64,000 nucleotides of DNA from NCBI GenBank assembly GCA_004194705.1, contig SADC01000857.1, forward strand, positions 186,001-250,000, in the 5' to 3' direction. The notes beneath the pieces were generated by a model. That model had not been told where the DNA came from. It saw nothing but the letters and a program-made list of their open reading frames with translations, and ran no database searches. Each line of letters opens with the position of its first letter. Position 1 is the first letter of the stretch. Both the position numbers and the translations under genes were made by a program. This document shows, piece by piece, positions 10,684 through 22,600 of the stretch. The DNA comes from Ditylenchus dipsaci (taxonomy: Eukaryota; Nematoda; Chromadorea; Rhabditida; Anguinidae).

Positions 10684-13600
10684 GTAAATAGAGTGGGGGT
10701 GGGAACAACTGATGTTTTGAAAAATAAAGGCTTGGCATTCTAAAATCTAGACTATTTTCATATCCGAGATAGGGAATATCGAGAATATCGGTTCCTTGTT
10801 CTCGGTTTATCATTTGCTCAAAATTATTACGGCTTGTTAGAGCAATTTGTAATTTTTTTGATGCGTCAATTCAAAGTGATAGGAGTAGGGTTGTCGAGTA
10901 CTCGAAATTTTCGAGTACTCGACTCGACTCGATACTCGAAAAAGTTCGAATAATACTAGAAATTACTCGATTTCGAGTACTCGACTCGACAACCCTAGAT
11001 AGGAGTATTTAAAGCGAGATTCAACTAAAACGCTGAGAATAATAACCAATCTAACTCAAAGGTCAACTCCAAGTCCACGTATTAATCAAATACATTAAAG
11101 AACTCCGGCGATTCAAGCTTTTACGATTAAACTACTGGTCCTTGAAAATTTAATAAAATTGTACTTGCATTGAGTATCACGTTTTATAAAAGGCGTCTGA
11201 AAACTATCATGTAATAAAAATTTAAAAGCATAAATCAGTTGTGAAGTGTAGGTGTCGAAGTCGTGGGCCCAGATGCATTTGTCGATTTAGTTGTGCCGAT
11301 TTAGCTTTGAGGGATTTAGAAAATTTAAAAAATCAGGCTAAAAAAAGTGTCGGACCCAAGGTGGGAATGAAGTTTTTGGGGGTTCGTTATTGGGAGAGTC
11401 GACTGTATAACTTAAATTTGAGGACAGAAGTTCGTTCCCAGCTAGGATCCGGCACTTTTTTCAACCTGATTTTTGAAGTTTTTTGCAAGTTCTGTTTTTA
11501 CAATCTGGTCCTAAATGTCAAGAGGATTCCGAATTTGCCGATCGTTTTTGAAAAAAAAGAAGAACAAATTTTGGGTTAAAAAAGTGAAAACTCGATATAA
11601 CGTAACTCGATTTAACCAAAATCCTGTCTTTTAGACGAGTTTTTGATTTTTTAAAGAATAAAATTTCGCATTTCCAAAAAATGTATGGCAAAATCGGAAT
11701 TTTTGCAATATTTGAGACCAGACTGTCAGAAAAGAGAACTGTAAAAAGCTTAAAAAATATATTTAAAAGGGGTGTCGAACCAGTTCCCTTGGCTGGTCCC
11801 TTGAATTACGTTATAAGGAGCGTCGACTGTAATCTAAAAACTAAAGATTTAAGGTTTGAAATAACTTAGTTATTTTCTAAAATGTATTCATCTCCACCTA
11901 AATTATCTTTATTTCAGAACACGGAGTCGGCGATGTTTGTGGTGCAGAAACTGGCAGTTTGGAGAGGCGTCCTGCCCGCTGGCAACGCGAAAAGCACATG
12001 TGGCCTGGCAAACAACCATCAGATAAAGGGCCCCTGCTCAGCGACCACAGGGATGGAGACAAGGGTGACATCATGGTGACCAGCACTCCTCAGCTTATTC
12101 ATGTAAGCTTGTCATTAGGGTTTTATAAGAAATAATATTAGGTTGTCTTAAAAGTCTTGCGATCGATACTTTTGAAATTTTCGCATTGTGTTTTTAGATT
12201 TGTTATGTGCATTTGATATACTATTCTGTAGCCCAGTTACATCGCTACAAAATGAGTGGTGGATCATGATTATTTGGCGCCAAATGAAAGAAAGTAGGAT
12301 GAAAAAACATTTTCATACGATTTCGAACAAGGGAATTTAAAATTTTTTTATACTGCAAAACCATTCAACCAAATCAGTTAGAAAAGTAGCCGCCTTCAAA
12401 CTCAACAACCTTCTCCCATCTCTCCTGAAGTCGTACTATGCCTTTGACGAAGAAACTAGCCATCTTTTACTTATTTTCTGCTTCGAATTTTTCGGCTAAA
12501 ATTGGTTTAAAATTAATTAAATATCCTTCTTTGAAAATGCTTTCAAACGGTTGTTTTATGCCCAAAAATTTATCATTGCAAGCAATAATTATGATCGACT
12601 ACTCATTTTGAAGTTATGCAACTGAGCTACAAAATGCTATATTACATGCATATAAAGATCAGAAAAATCAATGCAAAAATTTCAAAACTATCGGTCGCAA
12701 TAATTTTGAGACAACCTTATAGCTCAAAACCATGAATAAGTAAAAGCTAATGCTGGAATTTTTCAGGACTCACCCAAAAATTCAAGTGTTTTGGATGAGG
12801 AGCCTTCGGCTTCTCAAAGGCTAGCGGTTAGTTTTTTGTACTGAAACGCGTCGTTATATGCCCTAAAGATTCACTGCGCAAGACCGCTTAAGTTACAGAG
12901 AAAATCCAAATATTAACTAAAAACAACGACGTGATCCGGAAAGCATTGAGTTCACACATACGGCGCGCAGTATTGAGTTGTTTACACACAACTCGAAAAT
13001 TTTCTGCATGGGTTCTGTGATTTTTTAACAATCGAAGACATCGAAGACCGAACACAGGCCTTACGCAATCAAAATTTGGACGCTACTGTCATATACCCCC
13101 CCCCCCAAAAACCGACTTTTTGGGAGTGTCTAAAAACCATTTTTATGCAATAATTTTGCCATAAAGGGACCAGAAAAGCAGTTTAAAAGGGATTATGGGC
13201 TGTATTGGGAGGGGAAGGGAATAATACAGGGGCCACTTTTTTTTTAGCTGCTTTACCATGTTTTTCAACTCGGGCCGTGGCAAAAATAGACTCTATATGC
13301 ATTTTATGATCAAGTGTACTTCTCGGAATCATGTCTAAGGTAAGTGCGTGCGCGCATCTCAACTCCAAGCCCCTGCGCCCCGAAGGGGCGCAGGGGGCTT
13401 GGGGCTTGGAGTTGAGATGCGCACACCCACATACCTTAGACACAAATCACTCGAAAGCGACTCTGGATGCATAAAAAAGCATGCATACCAGAGTTATTTA
13501 TGCGGTAGGCCCCAGTATTCAAAACTATGTTCAACATCTTTATTTTTTCGCCGAAGAGCATTCCCCCTCGTTCAAAAAGGCCGGGCCGGAGGCACAGCAT

Positions 13601-16600
13601 CCAAAAATTCAGCCTGGCACTCAAAAAGTGCTAGGCCTATGAGTAAACCCGCGAGGTCCACCCCGTTGATCGATTTGGTCCATGAAAAGTACTCATACTT
13701 ATGCCTGCACCACAAGTTTCTGGGTTTGAAAGTACCCTTAGACGCTTAGAGAATTAGTACTCTAAGGATCCCAACCATCTCGAAAAGTGGCCCCCGTTAT
13801 TATTCCCTTCCCCTCCCAATACAGCCCGCAATCCCATTTAAATTGCTTTTCTGGTCCTTTTATGGCGAAATTATTGTGTAAAAATTGTTTTTGACCATCC
13901 CTAAAAAGTCGGTTTTGGGGGGGGGGGTATATTACAGTAACGCTTTTGGGGGAGGGGGGTATATTACAGTAGCGCCAAAATTGGATTTGTTAAAAAAAAA
14001 AGAAGAGATTTTTTGGATGGGCTTCCAAATCAGAATATAAGACACGAACTTGAAATTCGGAAACCATCAAAGAATTTTCTTCTGCTTGGGTTCTTCAAGT
14101 TTCCGTCCACAGACTTTATTTATCAATTTTTAACAAATTCTATTAGTAGAAACCTACGAAAGCCATGTGGAGACCTTACTGCTCTTGTATAGCCAACCGC
14201 GAATTTATGAAGTGACCAATTCACAACCGCGCCAACTTAATTGTTTCTGTCTCCAATCAAGTTCTATTGGTTCAATTCCTTGATGGTTTGCACTGAATTT
14301 TTATATTTTGAATCCAAAAGGCTCTTCCGAACAATGAATTTTGCGTGTCCGAGAAGATTTGAAAATTTAATAGAACATGAGACGGCGAAAAGAAATTAAA
14401 CAATGTTTTGCGGAGATTTTTTGTTTTGAGATGTGGGCCTAAATTACGGCAACCGAACAAAAGCCCCAAAAAGGGGCATTTGTCTAAAAGTTCTGAAAAA
14501 AGGCTTTGGTCGGTTGACCTTTTTACATTTTATATACTAAAATAAAGCTGAGATCCTTAGCTTCAGTTTAGTATATAACATGGTTCTGAAAAACCGACAA
14601 AAGCCGTTTTTCAAAATTTTTGGTCGGGCGACAAAAGCCCCTTTTTGGAGCTTTTGTCCAGTGGCCTGAATTACACCTCAACAAGGTGTACCGAAAATGG
14701 GGAAAATTTTAGGGATAGATTTTCAAGGTATATAGCCGTGTCCGACAACGAGAATTTCACACGTTTGAATGCGTTTTGAGTAGGCTTCATCCCGGCATTT
14801 TCACAGCATTCATTCAACCTTAATTATCTATCTCTTCTATCTGAGTTACATTGACTCATAATATGTCAAAAGATAAAATAGTCAAACGATAATTATATTC
14901 CTCTATTTGCAGAACTTCCTGTCCCGACCATTCCATCGGCTAAATAAGCCGTTGAAGAGGACCAAAAGTGTGTCCAAAATCGACCGACCACACCAATCTG
15001 CAAATGCACTGTGAGTTTACCTCTCTAAATCGCATTGTCACCATTTTAATTTCCAAACCAAAATATTTTTATATGGTGGATCAGTTACTGCTGATATTTT
15101 TTTCTTTTAAGCCTCGTGTCCAATGACTGAGAGGAAATTCCATGTTTTTTAACGCGGGAAGGGCTGTAAACTTTATTTTGTTTATAAAAACTTTTTCTTT
15201 TGGTCACATTTTGTAGCTAAGATTCAGGGCTACCCAATAAAATTTTTTCCAGCCACAAATCTCTGAAAAAACTTTGATAAAAATGCGTTTCCTCTCACTC
15301 TGCCTTTCACTCTGCCTTTGAGTCATTACAGTGAAAGGCAGAGTGAGAGGAAACGCATTTTTATCAAAGTTTTTTCAGAGATTTGTGGCTGGAAAAAATT
15401 TTATTGGGTAGCCCTGAATCTTAGCTACAAAATGTGACCAAAAGAAAAAGTTTTTATGAACAAAATAAAGTTTACAGCCCTTCCCGCGTTAAAAAACATG
15501 GAATTTCCTCTCAGTCATTGGACACGAGGCTTTACTACTTCTTTTCACATCCTCCAGATCTTTATCTACCACAAAAGCAATAGCAAAGCAACCGGAAATT
15601 GTGGGCAGTGAGCTCAGAAATCCGAGATCTTTTTTGTCTAGAATCTCTGTCCAAGCTACAATATCATACAAAAACTGTAATAAATCTGAGGAAAAAATTG
15701 TTCAATCGATATTCAGCAAAGATGCCGAATGGCTGTCTTATTTTTCTTATTCTTTGAAGGAAATAATGGTGGTGTCTATCAAATATATAGCTGACTGCCT
15801 TTGTCGAGTGGTGTCCAGGTCCATTGATTTAGTAGAGTCTTTGTTGGGGGATCTTACACACACACAGTTAAATCTATTTTTTGTTTTCACTTGGATTTTT
15901 TGCATGTTTATTGCAGAAAATATTTTGAAAAAGCATTGGTCACCAGTAGGATTTAAACTCACGGCTTTTTTCTACCAACTTATTTCTGTTAAGTTTTAAC
16001 CCTGCTGATTGAATATCGTGTCGTCGGCATTGTCTTTTTTATAGTATTTTGAGACCTTCTCTCAGACTGCTCAATACTAGTTGTAAAAATTAAGGTTCTC
16101 ACAGTTGCAATGTGAGTTCCGCATCTGGGATATGTCAGAAAAGTGTGGCAAGAATGCAAACCAATCAAAACCTTTCTGATGAGTGCTGGGCGTACCCGGG
16201 GGGGGGGGGTCTAGCCGGGCTACAGCACATCCCCATTAGGATTTTTAGCCTATGGATGAGTGGCAGACCTCTGACTAACTCGGTGCTTACATAGGCGTGT
16301 TTTCTCAACCTTTTCGATGACCAGAGACAATTTTTTTCTATATTTTTACTCTTGTTTCACATACCAAACCAAAGCTTAGAAATCTAAGCTGTATTTTACA
16401 TCAAAAATTATGACATTATATAAATGGCTGTAGGTGAAAACACCCCTCAAAATGTGTAAATCACCCCCCAAATTTATTTTTTGTCCCCCCAAATTTGAAT
16501 TTCGCGTAAAATGTGTAAATCACCCTCCAAAATGTGTAAATCAACCCCAAATTTAAATTTTCTTCCCTGAATTTCAAATTTTTTACCCCCTCGAGTCTAT

Positions 16601-19600
16601 TTTCACCCCTTCAAGTGGATTTTTCGTGCATAATACATAGGTTCAAGTGGTGAACATGATTATTGCACTCGCTCGCACTGTTTTCGCAGTAATTTTGTGT
16701 GCTCTCGTAGGCGCAGATACTTGAATCTCTCGTCAAAGTATGTAAATCTCCCATCAAATTCAAATTTCGACAGTCATACATTTACTTTTACCTCGTCAAG
16801 TTGAACTTTTGTTGCAAGATACCTAAGTTTCATATCCAGTCTTGTCTTCACGATGTCCAGCTTTTCTTTCAGATGCCTCGAGGACCAGCTCTCATTCGGA
16901 CAAATGTGGTATTATGCTATAACAAAGAAGAAATCGATACATGGCTTCGGAGTAATACTGAGTGGCGCTTTGATACTGGTCAGCCTGGGGATCGAATAGC
17001 TACTGACAGATATGTCTGCTATTATTCACACAAGAATCGCCGTGGAAAATTTCATTGCGAGGCGAAGATGAGGATTCGATACATGAAAGATCTATCAAAA
17101 GTGTGTTTAATTTTTATGGACTTATTGTTTTACTGAAATGTATTCTTATTTAGGCCTATATTAAATGACAGGTACTCATGATCATGTTTGTCTTAGGGAT
17201 CTCGGACTCAGCTCTCCGGTCAAGAGAAAAATTCAAACGTTAGACGAAGCTTACTGTGGCAGGACTGCGAGGCACATACAAAGATCTCTACAGGTTAGAA
17301 AATGTCTTGAGTTTCATTTCGAACGATAGGGTAGACCTTGTTCAGAATGATCCAGACCTGGAAGGATTGACCATTCCTTCATTACTCTTAGACAATCTTT
17401 TTATGTTCTAAAGAAATCCGATGTATTTCCTGGCTATCTTTGCTGCACTTGTCCAATTGGAATTAAAGATGAATTATGCAAACACACATTACTGCTAATG
17501 GAGTCTGAACAGATGATTGAGCCGTTGCCGCAGCCGCTTGAGCCACGCAAGAAAAGAGGTCGAAGAAAAAAAGTTGGGCGAGCGTTAGAATTTATTTGAA
17601 TATGATCCATCGCTGTTATTTGTTATAGTACTGTTATTCGTTTTGGCCAATAAAGATGATCTTGATTTTGATAGTGTCATTATCATGATAACATATGAAA
17701 ACTTAAAAGTAATTGAAAGTTATTACACAAGAATTACAGTTAAATCTCTTTTTGCAATAGTCGAATTTCTTTCTTCAAATTTGGTGGCCGGTTAAAGGTT
17801 AGTTAGAGAGAAGTGAAATTTTTTGATGAGGGACCAGCTGAAAAGTATAAAAAGTAATAGAAGTTTCGAAAAAATTGACCTTCACTTTGACTCGACGCAA
17901 TTTTTTTTAATTTTGACTATCCGGGTCGACAACCCCAGCACTGAGTATCGTGAAGACAAGACTGGATATGAAACTTAGGTATCTTGCAACAAAAGTTCAA
18001 CTTGACGAGGTAAAAGTAAATGTATGACTGTCGAAATTTGAATTTGATGGGAGATTTACATACTTTGACGAGAGATTCAAGTATCTGCGCCTACGAGAGC
18101 ACACAAAATTACTGCGAAAACAGTGCGAGCGAGTGCAATAATCATGTTCACCACTTGAACCTATGTATTATGCACGAAAATCCACTTGAAGGGGTGAAAA
18201 TAGACTCGAGGGGGTAAAAAATTTGAAATTCAGAGAAGAAAATTTAAATTTGGGGGTTGATTTACACATTTTGGAGGGTGATTTACACATTTTACGCGAA
18301 ATTCAAATTTGGGGGGACAAAAAATAAATTTGGGGGGTGATTTACACATTTTGAGGGGTGTTTTCAATTTTTGCCTTATATAAATTATATAAATTATGAT
18401 GCGACGAAAATATATGGCACTGCACGAAAGTTAGAGGCTGGTTGAGGTCCTACCTTGACCTGGACCTTAACCGCCTTAGACATCACATTTAGTTGTCACA
18501 TTAATGAAATAATTTCTGATGTAAAAGATAGCTTAGAATCTAAGCTTTCATTTGGTACATAAAGGAAAAGAAAAAATATAAGAAAAAAATCCTCTCTAAA
18601 CACCAAAAAGGTTGATAAAAAACGACATCGTAAGCATCAAGTTAGTTAAAGATTAGCAACTCATCAGAGAGTTTTTAATTGGTTCGTATTTTTACCAAAA
18701 CTTTCCGATGTCTTACAGGGGCGAGTGCAGCTGAGAACATGGTACAATCTTGAAAATCTTAATTTTATGACTAATATTCATGCTGCTAGAAGTGTATGCC
18801 CCACATTTCTTCCTTCTCCTTTTCGCAACATATCTGCAGGTCAGCAGTTCACTCTCAAGGCGGATATGCAACAATAATTTATGCCTTTGCACCAACCCAA
18901 CAATAATAATAATCACTTCTCACCCTACTACTACCGTTATTATTATTAGTAATTTTGTTGTTTGTTTTATGGGCAAGCCTTTTGTCTTTTTATTACTATA
19001 AAGCAGGTGGGAGTGAAAATTATATATTTTTCTCTTTTTTACATTATTGCAGATTATCTTTTGTTTCGTTCTAATCAATATTTTGAGCGTGTGTGTGAGG
19101 TAAAAATATTTGTCACACACAATTTTGCCTTTTTATGTCGTCTTTACAAAATAACATTTACATCTGCATATATTGAATATAAAATTTTCGACATTACTGG
19201 AATCTACGCCCTCTTCCCGAAAAAGCTACTAAAATATATTTACCACCGCCCCCCCCCCCCAAATTATTTTTAGGTGTACCTAAAACCATACTTTTGTTGA
19301 AAAAGCTGAAATTAGAACGGTTGGTCTCTGAGTCTAAGGGCCTAAGCCTAAGCCAAAGCCTGAGGGCTAAGCCTAATTGCTAAGCCTAAAAATTATTAGG
19401 GCAGGGGGGGGGTGCATGTTCCAGTAGCGCTAAATTTTTGCTGATTTTCATTGGGCAGCATTTTTTTACAGATTTGTCTTTGACTTTCAGTGAGTGCCGA
19501 TTTTTTAAATTTTTCCCTGCCATTATTTTTTTTATCTGACTCAATTTTTTCGTTTTTAAGCTTCATATACATCAGCGACAAGGCCACAGAGCATCATGCT

Positions 19601-22600
19601 TTAAACATTCCAAATGTTGACTGCTGAGTTCCAACCGTAATACTCGATATAAATTTTTAGGTGTTTTCGTATCCCGATTAGTTAATGGTTTACGTGAGTT
19701 CTTTTCAACAACTTCTAATATTTTCATTACTAACGATTCTGAAGGTATTTGGCCCCCAAAAAACGATATGCAAAAGTTTAAAAATCACTTCTAGAATCGA
19801 CAGTAATCAAAAAAGTTTTGAAGGGGCATGCGCCATCGTTTTGAAAAGTTAAGGGTTGTGCGGACCTGTAAATTGTTTATGAATTGCATATCTTTCAAAA
19901 TAATATTTCGCCTCTCTGGTTTGTCTAATGTCTCCTTCTTTAAAGATCTGCACATACCCTGAAGTACGTTCGCTAATCCAAAATTTCGGATTCTGGCGGT
20001 GGATACCTATAGCAAGGTACCAAATGGTCCTCCTACCCATCCTGAGGTTTAATGGTCTATGAAAAACTAGTTTATGACTGTTATACAATAAAAAATAATG
20101 TCCGCTCCGCCAGGGTTCGAACCTTTAATCTAAAAAATTTGGGGGATGAATTCTTTACCGCCGCCTAATGATCAACTATACAAATAAGCAGCTAATGGTT
20201 AACTGTTATACGGAAAAATTATAGCTAAAACACGGAAAATTTAGTGTGGAAACCTGCTAATTTTGATACGGCTATTTCGTCAGTCGACTAATTTGAAAAG
20301 CGTTATTTGAAAAAGCACCTATTTTGAAAACCGTTATGTTTTGAAAACCGTCTATTTTGTAATGACGATACCGCCGTTGAAAAAATGCTATGTAAACCAT
20401 CAACTGATTGACCGCTCGAAAAATTGAATCTGACATCCCTAAACCGTAGCAGTAACAGTGCACAACAACTACAAAATGACGTTTAATTTAACTTTGAACG
20501 AAAAAGTTCGTCTTTCATTGGTTTTGCACAGGAACGGGAATCATACTTTTAAAAAAGGTTTGTGCTTTTTTAGAGACACCAAATCTTTTTTAGTCTTTAA
20601 AATCTTTTTTCCCGCTTCAAAATGGCAATAAGCACTATGTAAAACGACATTTTCGCTTGAAAAGTAGTCAAAATGTACTTTTTCTTCCATATGTACTTGT
20701 TTCTGTAAATTTTTATCCCTGATTTTGTAGAGTTTTTCGTAATACAGGGTGTCTCAAAAGTGTTGGGTATTTTTTGAAAATTCACGCAGCAGTTGTCTGA
20801 ATCTCTAAGTTTTTTTGATTTTCTGCCTCATTAATTGTTTTCTTCTAAACTGAAATGGGATGAAAAAAATTAATTTTCTGTATTCTCTAAATAATACTTA
20901 TATGGAGATTTCCGAACAAATCGAGAATCGACCTGGCAAGGGGCTACCTACACAAAATTTTCGAAAAGTACCCAATACTTTTGAGACACCCTGTATAACT
21001 TACTCTGAAAACAGTTATTTCAGCTGCAAATTTTATTTCTGTGATAATTTTCTTTGACCGCTACTCAACAGTAGATCTTGATATAGTGGATTCACTTTAA
21101 CTGCGTTACATTCTCGGGTCTGACAATTTTTTAAATAAAATGTTTTACGGAATTCAATTCGTCTGTCAATGTCTGCAAGCTTAATTCCGATTTTGCCAAT
21201 TGTTATGGCTAATGAAAATATTTCTGTCGAAAAGATCCACGATTCAGGCATACCTTTTTTAAAAATTATCAGTGTCAGGTTCTGTTGGCAAGACCGTTTT
21301 TATTTGAACAATTAGCTTGCGAAATAGAAATCGTTATGACTTTTGGATCAGACTGACGAATGGCGTTGATCCTGGATATGGATTTTTTCTGGCGCAAAAA
21401 GATTTCTTTTGAGTGGAAATCGGATCTTTTGAGGTGCAAATCGGATGCGAAAAGATTCTTTTGGACCAAAATTTGGTCGCACCGAAAAAGAGCCGACTTG
21501 CTTCATAGAAATCTGTCTGCACCAGAAAAAAACCCATACTCATTGGTCCTATCGCGGCATTGCTCGGCTGCGGGAAAACTGCTGCAGCTATGTGGATTCT
21601 TTCATTCATTTTCTGATGGGTTTCAAATTTTCGAATCACAGTCAATACAACGGACGACTTTGTTATTATAAATTTGAGAATTGATAAAAAAAAATTAGAA
21701 ATAAGTACTTTGATAGGTTTGAAATTTAGAACTTTCCTGTTTATATTTCATATCCAAAACGTAACAAATAAATCTCGGTTTTTATAAGCTTAGCAGTAAG
21801 CTTATAAGCGGTCAATAAATTATACGGTGGATCTAATTTGAGATGAATTGACTATATCAGGACTCGACTGTAACATAAGACTAGTCTTTAGGTATGACAT
21901 CTTTTTTATTCCAATTTGCGTAGTCTTTCCCAAATTATGATTTTTCAGTGTATTCCAAAAATTTCATTTTGTCATGTACAAAAATGACCGGTGAAATAGG
22001 GCTACTTGTGATTTTGAAGATCACACTGACTAGTCAGAATGAGTAAAAGATTTCAATTAAAAATGTAAAATCTTTGCCCATTGAGTAAAAAGCCTAGTCC
22101 GATTGTGTGTTGTGAATCACAGCCAAAGTCTGAAAAATCTAATTTTGAAATCCGCCATTTTATAGTCTCACAGCTATTATTTAATAACAACTCAAACAAC
22201 TCTAGCGATAAAATTCCTGTTCTCGCAAAAATTATCAAAAAGCAAATAAATCAAGTAAAAAGCCAGAGAATTTCCCTCCTATCTGTAATAAAAAGACCAA
22301 AAATAGTTGTGTAATAACTCAACTTTTTGGTGTCTCTATTTATTGTTGACTCAAAAAAGAGGTAGTGAGTATTGTTTCTATTGATATTCTATTTCATTCA
22401 TTGAATGATTCAAAAAAATTGTGCTGGTTAAATAAAGTTCTCCGCTCACGCGGGCTCAATATGTGTTCATGAGGACTTTAAAAAAAAGACATGCTCTAGT
22501 CCTCTCCATAGGCGTAATCAAGATTTTCTGACGGGGATGGGAGCTAAAATGGCGAAAAAAGTTGAAGAAGGTAAAAAAAACTAAAAAAATGCTAAAAAAA

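Larger units (their letters stand above)
16303..18620. repeat. Outer foldback split by a later insertion
   Basis: Sequence outside the SWIM element is also inverted: agcttagaaatctaagct with ttttacatcaaaaattat at 16375-16412 is mirrored at 18510-18550, and tcaaccttttcgatgacc near 16306 mirrors the aaaaaggttgat at 18606-18617. The element at 16435-18366 therefore sits in the middle of an older foldback. Confidence 0.65.

Noticed and set aside
13348..13749. 133-codon open frame, also found at 51011-51408
   Set aside because: Present because both sites hold the same non-coding foldback; frames differ between copies.
15601..15999. 132-codon open frame
   Set aside because: AT-rich, no domain and no splice sites in phase with exons 4 or 5.
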